Below are positions 37,070-50,400 of a DNA stretch of 64,000 bases, piece by piece. The stretch is from NCBI GenBank assembly GCA_947184155.2, contig CAMXCT020001779.1:652456-716455 (forward strand), read 5' to 3'. Both the position numbers and the translations under genes were made by a program. The notes beneath the pieces are model-generated. The model made no database searches. It saw only the letters and a list, made by a program, of their open reading frames with translations, and was not told where the DNA came from. Position 1 is the first letter of the stretch, and each line of letters opens with the position of its first letter. Source of the stretch: Cladocopium goreaui. Taxonomy: Eukaryota > Sar > Dinophyceae > Suessiales > Symbiodiniaceae.

Positions 37070-40000
37070 CAAGGGTCTTTTCAGCGGCCACGTCACGCTC
37101 AAGATTTTCCAGTTGCTCGCTGAGCCTCATGATGATGGATGAGGATCATGTCGCTGGGGCCAATATCAGTGGATTGTTAGATAAGTGGTTGAAAATCATC
37201 CCATCCTCTGCTGGCTCCAGTCTAACCCTCTTAAATCCATTGCGGAGAATCTGGAAAAAACAAATACAACCCAAATCGGTTTTCCATCAACCACATGAGA
37301 TGAACGCCCACAATCATAAACAACCCCCACAAAATATATCGAAATCAATGCCCAAAATCATTGTGTTGCTGTTCCATTCTTTGCGATCCCACCCCCCATT
37401 CATATTAAACACCACCATAGTGTATGGTCCTAATGATGTGGTTTCATTCCCTACTTCCACCATGGCAAAACGGTTCTGGGGGTCGGTGTCGTGCCGTCGT
37501 GCCGAGCATCGAAGCCACATCGGCCGCTTTGCTCTGTTCCTTGTCGCTGAGGGCTGCTTTGGTGGACTTGGTGGAGGCCATCTCATCCTGCCCAACTGGC
37601 CCGCGGATCACTGCGGCCGTAACGTTTCGAAACATAGGGCCATATCTTCTGAAGAACGGTACTTTGTGAAAGAGTTGCGGAACTCCAGTGATATGTGAAA
37701 ATTCTGAATTCCATGGGGTTTGTTTCATGATGATACCACCTGATGCCACAACTGAAAGTGCACAATTCATACATGGGGTGTCAAAGTTCCAGCGCCCTGG
37801 CGACCATAGCTCGCAAATAGAGATTCCCTCCAGATGTGGCTCCATATATATATATTATATTATATATATGTATGTATATATATATATGTATGTATATATA
37901 TATAATAATAACTACATATATAAAGATATTATATATATATAGCATTTAGTCATATCCATACTTGGTGACCCATCCCAGTTAGCAGTAGGGCAACTATGGG
38001 CAACTATTGGTAGTCAACTTATAGGACCGCCGTATTTGGGGTGAATAAACCCACTTATGGTTCTAGGGGTGAACCATTTATTTCAGTCATCCCCATGAAA
38101 GTGGTGCAAGACGTTGACCTTGCACATCTGGATCTTCAGCTCATCGTCTTCTTGATTTTTTTCGATGACCTCAGGAGCGACTGGACGTGTTTTTTTCTAC
38201 ATTATGGTGGGTTTTTACTGGGAATATCAGCTGAACTTGTACATGTTTGTTTTCAAGGGGAAATCATTTGCAAAGTGGTGTCAATGGAATATCCTGCCTA
38301 CGAACGGGGGTGCCTTTTTATGGGAAATTCGTCCTTTACAAATAAGATTTCATTTGGTTCGCCCAAAAGATAGAAAAAATGTTAAAGAATGCTCGGTGTG
38401 GGTTCCTGAACATCAAGTGGTGATGCGCGCAGTGCTGTCTTTTCTCTTCACCAGCTATTCGATTCTTTGGCGCGCTCTTGGAAGCAAGATGGGTGTCTGC
38501 ATTGGACAAATGATAGCCATAACTGTGAAAGGGGCAGCAAGCAAAGTGGCAGCACAGCAGAACGCAAAAGCTGCACTACCAGGAGGCCACTGGAAACCCA
38601 ACTATGATCAAAGCTATTCGCACAATGGAAGCACGTAACATTGGCTAAGCTGCGTCGCCAAGCTACAATTCAAGTAACCCGTGAAAGGTGCAGCAAACAC
38701 AATGGGCGCGCAACGCATTGGAAAGGGCTGTGGCATCACGGTGCTCAGAAATGCATCCTGGACAGCCACAGGGATCTAAGCTGGGGAATCAATATATAGC
38801 ACCCCATGCTTCAGAGCAGAAATTTAGCCAAGGGCAGTAGAGACAGTGGGCCGGGGAAAGATTTCGCCCGGAACTCACCTGACCTGGTTTTTTTAACAAT
38901 CTCCTTGCATGCCAAACCCACCAGGCCTAACAAAAGTTCTCAGACGGGCAAACATCAGATGTGCTCAGGACGCAATGAGATTCAAGCCGAACGAAATACT
39001 ACTACCTATACTACCTTATTCAGGAGTTGCAGGAGTTCACAAGCATCCTGGTTGTCAATGTACCACAGAACATCTCTGCCAGCCATGACATGCGGCAAGT
39101 TATGGGGAACTATGACACTTAGGATTGCTTCGCAGGGTGTAATCTGTTGATGACGCTGGTTGAAAAGGTCCAGCACATGCTTGGGCAACTCAGCCGCCAT
39201 GCCAATGGAGGCATGGGCAGCGAAGCCAATGCCGGCCAACATGTCAGTATCTGTTTTTTTAGGATGCGCCGGAATAAATCCGGATGGGCAGCTGCTGGGC
39301 ACCAAAAGTTCGAACCTGGCGAGGCAACACGTGTTCAGCAAGAAGCGAATGAAACAAAAGGGCGTCTTGCAATGGCACTGTCAAATCAACGCTGCAGTCG
39401 AAATATTGGCGTTGCACAAGAGGCGCTTGGCCGCCCCTACTGCATCTACCACAAGTCCCTGAAGCGGCCCAACCAAATCTGCCTCTCAATTTTGCTGCTT
39501 GTCCAGAGGTCAATATACCAGTTTCGAAAACAGAATCAATTTCTACTTGCACGGATTCCCTAAATCCAGGCTTCAAGTCAAACTCAACGAGACCTCCAAT
39601 TGACACAAGGGCCAGGTTTGCTGAAAGACCTAGAAATACACGACATCCAGCAGGTGCTTGTGATTTGCCTGGATCTAACGCAGCACCAGCCATGCTGTAA
39701 ATGTCGCGAAGTATCGCCTGTGCAAAACCGTGGCCTGCTACCAAACCAACTACACCAGAATCGTCAAAAAAGTAAGCAGCTGCACACCCGGTCATGCGTC
39801 TAGCTACAGCAGTCAACAACACAGGGGTACGGTGAAAATTCAGGAATGGAGAAGACAATCCGACTGGCAAACCGTTGGGAACAATAAACTGAATCTGTTC
39901 ACTGGCTTCATCTCAGAAAGCCACAACAGCACAACGTCTCTGATAAGGCGCGATTGGGCACTGCCGATAAGCGTTCTTCATGTCCTCAGTTCCACGTACA

Positions 40001-41816
40001 AAGACACACCACTCAGGCAGTGGAAGCACATCAGGTGCATCAGGGTCAGATGCTTGCTGTCTGCCAATCGACTTACATGTTCTACGGACTGTGGCAGGCA
40101 AGGCTTTCAAGTTGTGGGTGACATTGGGCATACTGGTTTGTTTCGCCCCTTGGATCCAAGTCTAGACCGGCTGTGTGGTAAGGAAGCTTTGTTGGGCGAA
40201 TCTGCCCTTGGTAATTTTCAAGACATGCACCGCCACGTGCGACCTGGTTCATATGATGCTGACTTGGCAGCTATGACCCGCCAAGAAGTGGCTGACGGGT
40301 TTGCAGAAGGAGCTTTTCTGCGCGGGAGTTAGACCAGATGTTTGGTGGTGCAGGTTGGCGCGCCCTTGAGCGCTTTCTTCATGTCCAGTGTTTTATGTAA
40401 CGAATTGCATTTTCATCGGGCCAACGCAACAGCAGGGACACGCAAGCATAAACATAGGCTTCTTACTGGCAGCAACTTTTCGCACTGTAGGTGGCATCAG
40501 CGTCACACAATGCAAATCCCAAGGATGCAATGCCCTTGCAAGTTTCTGCAAAGCAGCAAGTTGGCCCTTGCGCCAGGCACGAGCCAAGGGGCCAAAAGTT
40601 GCAAAAATCCTGCAGCAAAAGTCCAAGTCAAAATCAAGGGCTATCCTGATCAAAGGGGGAAGCTACTTTAGCAGATTCAGCAATGTGCTCCAATTTACTC
40701 ACACCGGGCGGATGAAGTGGAGGCAAGGCATGCTTTGATAAAGTGCCACCTCTTTGAATTCCTGCAGCTACAGCTGAGCTACCAACCTCTTTCTGCTGGC
40801 TCCAATCAGGCCCTTGGACATGCGGTGGCATGTGGTGCAGTTGGGTGTGGACCACAAAAAAATTGAGGGCGGTACCCCGTGGGAGTGAATTTTCATCAGA
40901 AATGATGATAAAACACTGTAAATACCGATGTTTTATGCATTTAGAGGGTCTAAAACCCTCGTAATAAGCACTTTTTTCATCATGATTTTGACATGAGATA
41001 TACAAAAGCATTGACAGGCACCAAAAAAAACAAAAAACACCAAACCACTAGATGCACCAAACATCGACAGGCACAAAAAAAAACAGCAACTACTCAGAAG
41101 TGGACCCAGGATTCCTTGAACATTTAGTTGTTTTTTTTGGTGCCTGCGCAGGTTTGGTGCATCTAGTGGTTTGTTTTTTTGTTTTTTTTTGGTGCCTGTG
41201 CAGGCTTGGTGACTCTGACTTCACAAAACATTGACAGACACCAAAAAAACAAAAAAACAAACCACTAGATGCACCAAACATCGACAGGCACCAAAAAACA
41301 AAAAAAAATCCAGCAACTACTCAGAAGTGGACCCATAGTTCCTGGAAATTTGTTTTTTTTTGTTTTTTTTGGTGCCTGTGCAGGTTTGGTGCATCTAGTG
41401 TTTATTTTTTTTTTTGTGCCTGTGCAGGTTTGGTGACTCTGACTTCACAAAACATTGGCAAGCACCAATAAAACCAAAAAAACAAACCACTAGATGCACC
41501 AAAAAAACACACACAAAAAAACAAAATTCCAGTAACTTCTCAGAAGTGGACCCATAGTTCCTGGAAATCTGTGTTTTTTTGGTTTTTTTGGTGCCTGTGC
41601 AGGTTTGGTGCACCTAGTGGTTTGGTTTTTTGTTTTTTTTTGGTGCCTGTGCAGGTTTGGTGACTCTAGATTGTGTATGTTTGGATTTTGGCAATTTTTT
41701 TAATTGATGCTTTAAAGAAGCAAACATACCATTATCTTTGAATAGCTATGCCACCACACAGGTTGCCTGATCTTAATAGCCAACAGCTTGACACACTTCT
41801 CTGTCTCTCTGGCTTA

Positions 41817-41861
<45 letters not shown>

Positions 41862-44800
41862 CCCCTCTAACTATTGAAATGAGACTGCTGACAAGACTCT
41901 GCAAGATAACAATGATAAACAAGATCTGTACCTACTTCTTGAGTTGTAACATTCCCACCATCCTTCTTATCCAGAGTGTTAGATGTGTTTGTGTATATCC
42001 ACCTACATAATGTATGCCCTTCCCACCAGTGTAACAGTGTAACACCTGCTTAACAACCGTATTGGCGCCAGACATACTTTGCACATCTTTGCACATCTTT
42101 GCAGGAGCATTGTTTGCGATGTCATTTCTGGTCATGTTTTGTTATGTCATGTCATTCCATTCTGGAGGATACCGGTGATAAGAAAAACTGCTTTGAGGTG
42201 CTGGAAAAAATGCCACTGAATTCCGATGCCCAGAAAACGGGGATTCCGTCTCAACAGCGCTGGCACTAGATCCTCGGCACTGCCACCTGGGATCGTCAGA
42301 GGAGCAGCCCATGCCAGACCATGCTGGGTGCATTTCAATAAAAACATGGCATAGATTGCTGGGATATACAGAGAATGTACAAAGTCCATCAAGGTCCAGT
42401 GTTTTCCCAGTTTTGTGATATCAATGGTAATTACAGCCTCAAGTTCTTTACCTCGTGCTTTTGGACCACACCTCTGGGTCTCTGGCACCCCTGCAGACTG
42501 CCTTGAAAGCGGTCAATGCCTAAGGGCCTTGGATCGAGCTGTCGCGAAGGACCTTGGTTTGGCACTGGGGGCCATGCTGTGAAATTGAGACAGCTGTTGG
42601 AAAGACTGGAGTCATTTAATGTGGATAATTGGCTAGGTTTGGGCCTGTCTTCCATTTGGGTTGTTATTTGCATTGCATGTTGAAACACGGGGGAGAAAGG
42701 ATACCTTCAAACACCGCATGCACACATAGTTTTCAAAACAACCCGACAAAATCCGAAATCTAGAACCCAACATATCTGTCGCGACCAACAAGCATCTCAA
42801 AAAAACACCGATTTCTGGGTACCCTTGCATACGTTGAAGGGCAAAGTGCCCTGTAAGTCCTTGGAGGAATCGAGGCACAACAGCTGAGTTTGTCTGAAAA
42901 TTTCGGGAAAACAAGTTCAATGATTAAATGGATTTAGCCGTACTCAAACGTGGCAATGGAAGATCCAATCTAAATGATTTAAATTGAGGTTTTAATGGAT
43001 AATTCATGATAATTCATGTATAACATGAATCATGACAGGTTGTCATGAACTATCGGGATACATGTATATCTTGTGCACCACATATGTTGATTTCTTTCAA
43101 ACAAGAAAACACCCAGCAGTGCGCCAAAAAACCGTCCAAACCTGGCCACGATGAAATCATCGCCTGCCAGGTCTTGTGAGTCCGTCTTCTTCTGACCAAG
43201 GAAAAACGACTCAAAAGATACGGAAATAGGGATTTCTCTTCCAACGGAGACAGGATCAACAAAACATGGATGGAAGAGAAATCCATGTGGATGCACTTCA
43301 TCAAGTGATGATCGGTGTCTATTGGCTCATAGGCTAATGATTGGATTTATGATTTATGGATGATATATATCTATTCAGAAGTAGTTGTGTGCGTTGGCTT
43401 ATGTTACCCCACCTCACTATAGATCAATCTCCACCAATCCAAAAGTCACTCTATCTATTTAAAAACAAATTTATCATAGTTGGGGGTCCCTTCCTGCATC
43501 CTCCAAATATTGAATCCAGTAGCCCCAATATGGGGCCCCAATTCATGTACATTTCATGTTCACTCCTGTTGCTGAAAACACACGTGCCGTTCTAAAATAC
43601 TTTCAACTACAAAGAAGGGCCAACCGCTGTTTTGAATCTGGTTGGTGGTTTCAACATGTTTCAACACGTTTCAGCTACAGTAGTAGTAGCTATGTCAACT
43701 ATGTGCATCCCAAAGAAAATTTGCAGCAGCTGGCGATCCCCAAAGCTGACTAGAAACTGGCTGTGGTGTTCGGTGTTCATCGTTTTTGGGCGACCCTAGA
43801 ACTCGGCCTCTGGCCTATGAATTGGGATGCCCACTTGCAGACACTGTCTTTCCCACCTGCTTTTTTTGGTGCGGCCCCTTGCCCTGCTGCTGCTTGTCGT
43901 CTGCCGGGTCTGCTGCTCCGCCAAGGAGTCAGCAATGGCCTGGCGATTGAACACACATACAAAGAGATTTCCACATTTCCACAAAAGCTGGAACACACCA
44001 CCAGCACCTCCAAGCCATCTTTGGATTCTGGTTCCAAATCGTGCGCCTGTAGCGTAGCTCGCGCTGACTGACGCATCCGTTCCTGCAATTCTCCAAGCCA
44101 GGTTGATCTGGCATCATTTTGGGGTTTCCCAGCAACGAACTGGCGGTTCCTTCATCACAAAGCCCGAATCCCATGCATGGGGTGAGCGTTGCAAATGTCG
44201 AACATGTTTTAAGTCAGTTTCATGGGGAAATATCAGTTCCACAAAGGGACGAAAATGGCACCGTGGGCCTCTTTTTCTTCACGGATGCGGGCCGGGTCCT
44301 CAGATCAAAGTATATGAACACGTCAAGTTTCTTCATGTTTCTTTGAGGTTCATGGTATTGGTCATCAACGGAATGGTTCTGTTCCACCATTTGATTGTTT
44401 ACAAGTTCAGCGTGGCGAACTTGTTGACTTAGCCATTTAGGGTTTGGTTGGGGGGAGGGATCATTCTACTTAGATCATTACTTGACTCAGCCATTTAGGG
44501 TTTAGTTGGGGGGGGAGGGGTCATTCTACTTACATCATTACTTGACTCAGCCATTTAGGGTTTGTTTGGGGGGGAGGGATCATTCTACTTACATCATTAC
44601 TTGACTCAGCCATTTAAGGTTTGTTTGGGGGGAGGGGTCATTCTACTTACATCATTACTTGACTCAGCCATTTAGGGTTTGTTTGGGGGGGAGGGGCCAT
44701 TCTACTTACATCATTCCTTGACTCAGCCATTTAGGGTTTGGTTGGGGGGAGGGATCATTCTACTTAGATCATTACTTGACTCAGCCATTTAGGGTTTTTG

Positions 44801-47800
44801 GGGGGGGGGGTCACTCTACTTACATCATTTCACTTAGTTGGGGGGGAGGGATCATTCTACTTACATCATTACTTGACTCAGCCATTTAGGGTTTGTTTGG
44901 GGGGGAGGGATCATTCTACTTACATCATTACTTGACTCAGCCATTTAGGGTTTGGTTGGGGGGAGGGGCCATTCTACTTACATCATTCCTTGACTCAGCC
45001 ATTTAGGGTTTGTTTGGGGGGGAGGGGTCATTCTACTTACATCATTACTTGGCTCAGTCATTTAGGGTTTGGTTGGGGGGGGATCATTCTACTTACATCA
45101 TTACTTGACTCAGCCATTTAGGGTTTGTTTGGGGGGAAGGGGTCATTCGACTTACATCATTACTTGACTCAGCCATTTAGGGTTTGTTTGGGGGGGAGGG
45201 GTCCTTCTACTTACATCATTCCTTGACTCAGGCATTTAGGGTTTGTTTGGAGGGGACTTACATCATTGCTTGACTCAGCCATTTAGGGTTTGTTTGGGGG
45301 GGAGGGATCATATTACTTACATCATTACTTGACTCAGCCATTACTTGACTCAGCCATTACTTGACTCCATCATTACACCATGAGCCGATCTTCTCTTGCA
45401 TCTGCACACCAACATGATCTCACGCTATCACATCTTCTCCTGACGCTATCATCACCATGAACATGAAGAAGATGAAGATGAATAATACTCGGAGGAAGAA
45501 AATGCTTATAACAAGGATGATCATGAAGATGGTGATGATGATGATGATGATGATGTTGAGGTATCCCGAAGCGATGCATGAGGCGTAGCCCGAAGCGATG
45601 CACCCGACGTATCCCGAAGCGATGCCTATGCCTTCCCACCATACTTCTTATGCAGCGCAAATGCTTTTATATACAATATATGTTGAGATGATATCAATCT
45701 AACAAGCTCACGAAGAAACAGCTAAATCATATCAATTGCTTCTAGCAATAGAATTTCTCCATCACCTCTATCACACTAGTCACCTATTGCTACTGCATAT
45801 TCTGATTCCAAGATGCGCAGCTACCCATTCTTATGGCATGCTGTACAGCAGATGTTTTCTGTTATGTTCTGATTGTTTGTAGTTCTTCAAGCCTCACAGG
45901 CAAAATTGAATCGCGTCACAAGAGTCTGTAGCCTGTAGATGCCAGTGATTTATGACAGCATATGATAGCCTTTGGAGTTGAGCTCTAGTTTTTGCTCTAA
46001 AATAACGGTTTCTACTTTGGTCACTTTTGACAATTTTTAGAGCAAAAATCACTCCCCCATGAGGGGCCGTTCTAAAAAAAAATCGAGGTCAACTGGAGGC
46101 ACTTGGTCCAGTGATGTCCAGTGCAAGTGCCAGCTATCTCTGCAACCTCAGAAATTGGACCCCTTCCAAATCGCATCTGCGCAGCCTGCGTCTAGCCAAT
46201 TTCTTTGCATCAAGAAGTCCGGGAAAAGCCTGGCAAAAGTTTGGCACGAAAACTGCGCCACGACCCGCATCCCGCAATTTCTTTTCAACAAAAGGAAACG
46301 GAGGCGCAGAAACATTAGGATGTCACTGGCATTTGCAAACTGAGTGCAGAAGAACGCGCAACACGAGAGCAAGACTTGGGTATGTGAAAAGAATCTGCAA
46401 CGGCCCAACTCAGGAGCTCGTCCTCCCTGTCCAAATCTGATCCTGCAGCTGCAAGAACTGAAGCAGGAATACAAAACATCTGCGCATGTTCGTTTGTTGT
46501 TGGGTCCCTCTGGGAAGCCCCTTTTTGAAGCAAGGCACTGCTACTGTTCTCTTGGAGGTCGAAAGGAGCGAAAAAATCTGCAGATCTTCGGCTATACCCA
46601 TCCGCAAGAAACAGGCCACGTGGACATGGCTTACCAATGAACTTTAGCACTATGGAATCTTGACCCTGAGGCACAACTTGCACAACAACATTATCTATAC
46701 TAGCTTTCAAGACTGTCCGCTGCAACGATACATCACCAGACCACACCCTCCAGAAACCCGACCTGGCTACAATAACCCAAATCGGAGGCTTGAGTTTGGA
46801 AAGGGCCCACAAGCAATTCTCGCGAAAGCTCAGGCTGAAGCAAATGGTCGGGACACTGGGATGTTTCAAACAGAGCTAGGATTCGTTGCTGCGTTCCAAC
46901 CGTGTCAGCGGCTTCCCTTGCTATCCTGTTGACATGCTGCATGTGGCCGGCACAACGACGCCCCATAATGAACAGGATCATCCAGTATGGCGCAACTTGC
47001 CAAACCCGTGGAAGGTGGGCAAATGAGAAGCCACAAACGTCGTGAAACTGCAAAACATGAGAAAACAACTGGGCTGGCACCTTCTGGAAAAATCTGCTGG
47101 CTCCAACTGTGGCAAGGCAAAGCTGCACCGCTAAAGCTGCAAGAGTCACAGCCGCACTTGAGACGGCATCAAACAAAGAAATCAACAGAACTGGCTCATG
47201 CTGCGGCACAACTACTGGCAAAGAGGGCAATGTGGGCAAAGATTTCGCCCGGAACCCACCTGATCTGGACCTGGGCCCAAATATTGGTCGGGCATTTTTA
47301 ACAATCTCCTTTCATGCCAAACCCACCAGGCCTAACAAAAGTGCAGAACAAATCAGTATCAAAAATGGCACCGGGATGCACAGGGAACTTTGGATTTTGT
47401 CATCTGCTTCACCCACTGAAGCATCATGGGGTGACACAGCTCCAAACTGAGATTTTCTTGGAAAGCCCCTCAGATAATCAGCAAACCATGAACCCCAAAG
47501 GGATGGAAAAAACTCTTTTCAAGGACATAAAAATGGTGCTCTCCAAAAATCGGACAAGAGTTACACGTCAAGTTGTGGGAAATCCCGTGGGAACCCGTAT
47601 ATGTTCAACATATTTGAGGCTTCAAATGATCTGACCAAAAAAAATCCCGGCATGTTCCGCTTTCGGACGAATTTCCCAGAAGGTGAAAGAAAGACCACCT
47701 TTTTTTAGAAGTCTGAGTTAACCTTCGGTAATCAAAGGTGGCAGTGGAACATCCCCTATAAATGGAGGTGTTAGTGGGAAAATTGTTTATCAATTGTGAA

Positions 47801-49235
47801 TTTTCCATTGCCATGGCTGATTACCAGGCTGTACTTTTAAAGTCCTGGAACAAAACCTCTGTTTTGGCATGGATAACCCGACCATCTCATGGCTCAAAAG
47901 CGTGCAATGTTGAAGGGTCAATTCTTGGAGTCCAGTCGAAACGCCTGCCAAGTAGGGCTCTTTCTCCATGTCTTTTCCCTTCAAAAATCGTCCGCTTTCC
48001 CTTCAAACCCCCATGATTTTCATAGCCCTGGGGTGCCTGGACCCCTGGGGTGCCGGGCATCCACCATGGAATCCACCAGCTGGGTGATCTTCTTGAGCGC
48101 AGGGCCTGGCTGTAAATCTTCAACGTAGCTGGAAAATCCCCTATATGAATCCCTATGACATATGGGAAATCATAGGAAAACATAGGTGAACATCTGGGAA
48201 AATATTGAAAAATACCCGAAAAATGGATAAACATGGAGGTTTATAGCTGGGAAAATCATCGAACTAAACGGATGATTTTCCCAGGAGGCCACTTTTGATC
48301 ACCAGAGGGAAATGCAAAGAAAATGTTCGTGCATGCATATTCTATGATATTATCTGTCCAAGGTTGAAGCTTTACCCAAACCATACGGTTCTTCTATTCT
48401 GTACCAGCCTGGGTAGGCCATTTCTCGGACCAGAGATCCTACCCTTCGAAAAATTTAGCGTAGACTGTGGCTATAGAAAATCACAATGTACATGTATAAA
48501 GGTAAATCATCATAAATTATCTATAAATGGGCCATGTTCCATAGCTATGTTAAATAACCAAAGGGTACATTTTGATGGGTTTAGAAAACACATGGCTGCT
48601 TCATCTCAGTAGAGCAATACTGAACTTTCCTTGGGCCTGGGCGCGCTGTTTGCAGTCTGCAGCATGTTTGCAGAAAACGCGCGGAGTATTCCAACACCGG
48701 CAGTGTAAAGAAATGGCATATCCCAATGACATCCATGGTGTTGACAAATCCCTCCGCGTGCCTTTTCTTGAACGACCCATAAATCACCCAAACCTTTGAA
48801 GTCTTTGTTCACGTGCCTTGAGTCCTTGACCCTCAATAATTGACCCATAAAAGACATGAACAAAAAAGCAAAAGTACCGTAAGTGCAACCGTAGGGAAAC
48901 ATCTTGCTCATCTTTGCCAGTTAGAGCGTCCTGAAAATCCCATGCGCCTTTCCCTCGTAGGTGAGCAGCCTTGAGCTCTCTGGAGCTCTGGTGAAAACTC
49001 TCATGCCTCGCGGTGCGAGGCAGGGCCGGAGCGGAAAAAATGCATGTCTTGGGGGGATTCTCACCCCAGGTGGTGGAAACACTGCTCAAATAGTAATCAT
49101 TAACCATTGATCATCCCAGTACTTCACCATCGGCCATGTCAAGGACCATACTGGAGCGATATTGGCCTCTGCACCAGCTGCAAGAAGGTCACCAAAGGTT
49201 CTGGCTTGAAGGCTTCCAATGCTGTTCCAGACAAC
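37070..49235 (-). CDS. Scattered exons of a coiled-coil protein (one or two genes), function unknown
   Basis: Not recognised. Exon series: 49235-49175 (LSGTALEAFKPEPLVTFLQL), 48969-48948 (22 nt), 48105-48059 (PALKKITQLVDSMVD), 44082-44008 (ERMRQSARATLQAHDLEPES and onward), 43939-43857 (AIADSLAEQQTRQTTSSSRA and onward), then after a gap 38169-38119 (VIEKNQEDDELKIQMCK), 37587-37499 (DEMASTKSTKAALSDKEQSK and onward), 37125-about 37070 (LSEQLENLERDVAAEKTLG). Phases agree from 49235 through 43857 and from 38169 through 37070. At least one exon between 43857 and 38169 is missing, because the phases differ across that gap. Charged helical composition suggests a coiled coil. The gap intron holds a degenerate retroelement and two structured arrays. 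Start and stop codons were not found. Confidence 0.5.
38850..38937. repeat. Direct-repeat copy 1 (pair with 47233-47341)
   Basis: Contains GATTTCGCCCGGAAC then CACCTGAC.TGG, and after an indel CATGCCAAACCCACCAGGCC. The same blocks recur in the same order and orientation at 47233-47341, with about 30 bases more between them. The pair brackets the reverse-transcriptase remnant and the 41-47 kb repeats. It may be two copies of a dispersed element or degraded ends of one. Confidence 0.6.
39006..40131 (-). pseudogene. Degenerate reverse transcriptase / RNase H of a retroelement
   Basis: On the minus strand, 40131-39913 carries EDMKNAYRQCPIAPYQRR, a palm-domain motif. After an in-frame TGA the same frame continues at 39912-39259 with an FDD catalytic box (AAYFFDDSGVV) and the downstream FLGLS motif. 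A different frame, 39341-39006, contains RDVLWYIDNQDA, which resembles an RNase H metal-binding segment. One stop and at least one frameshift make it inactive. More degraded related sequence continues upstream to about 40650. Lineage (DIRS-like or Ty3-like) cannot be decided from these motifs. It sits in an intron of the coiled-coil gene spanning 37-49 kb. Confidence 0.7.
41020..41665. repeat. Tandem array of palindromic (hairpin) units
   Basis: Plus-strand blocks ACCACTAGATGCACCAAACA followed by CGACAGGCACC alternate with their complements GGTGCCTGTGCAGG and TTTGGTGCATCTAGTGGTTT, about 190 bp per full cycle and roughly three cycles. Each pair is linked by AGCAACTACTCAGAAGTGGA. Poly-A and poly-T tracts flank each arm. 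Non-coding. Confidence 0.88.
41813..41868. repeat. (CT)n microsatellite
   Basis: CTCTCTCT run of about 55 nt with few interruptions. Confidence 0.9.
44424..45360. repeat. About 60-bp G-rich tandem array with a TTTAGGG in each unit
   Basis: About 15 copies of CTTGACTCAGCCATTTAGGG, TTTGTTTGGGGGGGAGGG and TCATTCTACTTACATCATTA. Unit starts are at 44433, 44492, 44552 and 44611, and so on. The G-run is 6-10 long and varies. Ends in a decaying run of CTTGACTCAGCCATTA. Non-coding; in an intron of the 37-49 kb gene. Confidence 0.93.
46315..47239 (-). other. Open but unassigned minus-strand stretch, possibly transposon-derived
   Basis: Two overlapping minus-strand open frames (46869-46315, 184 codons; 47239-46733, 168 codons) without recognisable motifs. 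They lack the G+C-rich short-exon character of the host genes and directly abut the 47233 direct-repeat copy. The likeliest reading is remnant retroelement coding sequence, but no domain supports this. Confidence 0.3.
47233..47341. repeat. Direct-repeat copy 2 (pair with 38850-38937)
   Basis: Same conserved blocks as copy 1, separated by an extra segment (GGGCCCAAATATTGGTCGGG). The orientation is the same. Confidence 0.6.
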
Positions 49236-49239
49236 CTCG

Positions 49240-50400
49240 TGGGCTCATGGGTTTAGCGACTCACCTGATGGGTCAAAACGTATGGTTTGGACATCTTGGG
49301 ATGGATTAAGACATCACAGGGCACCCAGGATTTTGACACAAACCATATTGCAACATCCAAGCTGCAGCAAATAATCATAGGAGAAGCCTTTAGCTAAGTC
49401 AATGGGAAACGCAGGGAAACGGACAACCCCTCAGAGATAGGACCGCCAGCAACATGCATGTGCAACTCGTGTGAAACCTGCTCCAGGTCCTACTGTATGT
49501 TGGAAGAGTCATGTTCGTTGTGAATGCCACATTTAGATATGAAGGCAGCTTGAAGTTGGACGCCGTTTAAAACTAGCATGAAACCCAACTAGAAAGGTTT
49601 GGAAAACGGTGTTCCCGTTATATATATATATATATATACATTATAAATATAAATGCATACAGACATACATACATACATATATATATACATATAAACCCAG
49701 GCCTTCAAAGGGCAAGTTTAACTTCGACATACGGAAATACTAAGTTTAACCATGGTGGGCCCCCCACCCTATCTCCCCCTGGCATCACCTATTCAGCAGA
49801 GTATTGGGTGGAAGAGCTGCCATAGAATCTGATAAAAACCTTGAACATAAATGGATCCTAGGTGATGCCCCCAAAACATGTTCGCATGAAGTGCCCGTGA
49901 AGTTGCGTGAAGTACCCGTGAAATACTAAGTTTACCCGTAAAATGTGAAGTTCACCCGTGAAAAACATTGAATAACTAGGTTTAATCCGGCGCTACGCCT
50001 GAGCTGGCACAAAACAAACCCTACTGTATGTTTTCCTGTGGTTGCTTTTTGATCCCAAAGCTTCGACCAATCCTGCAAAGTACTTCGACCCAAAGCAACC
50101 AATCCCAGAGCCCAGGAAACGCAGTTGCCTGCAAAAAAAAACAAGATCATGTTAAATTTGTAGTTCTTCATGGATAAACTTAGTATTTAACGCGAATGCC
50201 AAGTTTAACCTACAGTAGCATTTGTTTAAATGCTAAGTTAAACTTCGACGTGGGAAGGTCTGGATAAATGTGTATATATATATATTTATATACTTATATA
50301 TCCAACTCATTTTAATTATACCAGCATACTAATTATGTGTTTTAAATTTATTCTTGCTACTATTATTTGAGGGTTCATTATATGTGGCTTCATCTTAGCC
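49240..50400. other. Intergenic or intronic, no exon identified
   Basis: A+T-rich, with AT microsatellites at 49620-49690 and 50270-50300. A loosely repeated AAGTTTAACC / CCCGTGAAATACTAAGTTTA motif lies at 49720-50250. It separates the stop of the small coiled-coil gene from the next exon. Confidence 0.5.

Noticed and set aside
36523..37698. 391-codon plus-strand open frame
   Set aside because: It covers minus-strand exons at 37587-37499 and 37125-37070, shows no domain or codon pattern, and ends in A+T-rich DNA. It is a shadow frame.
42147..42488. 113-codon minus-strand frame
   Set aside because: No motif, no clear splice sites, lies in a repeat-rich intron.
43050..43304. Possible exon KKTDSQDLAGDDFIVAR near 43195-43145
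   Set aside because: The acceptor is not AG|G and the phase does not follow from the 43857 exon; kept out of the gene model.
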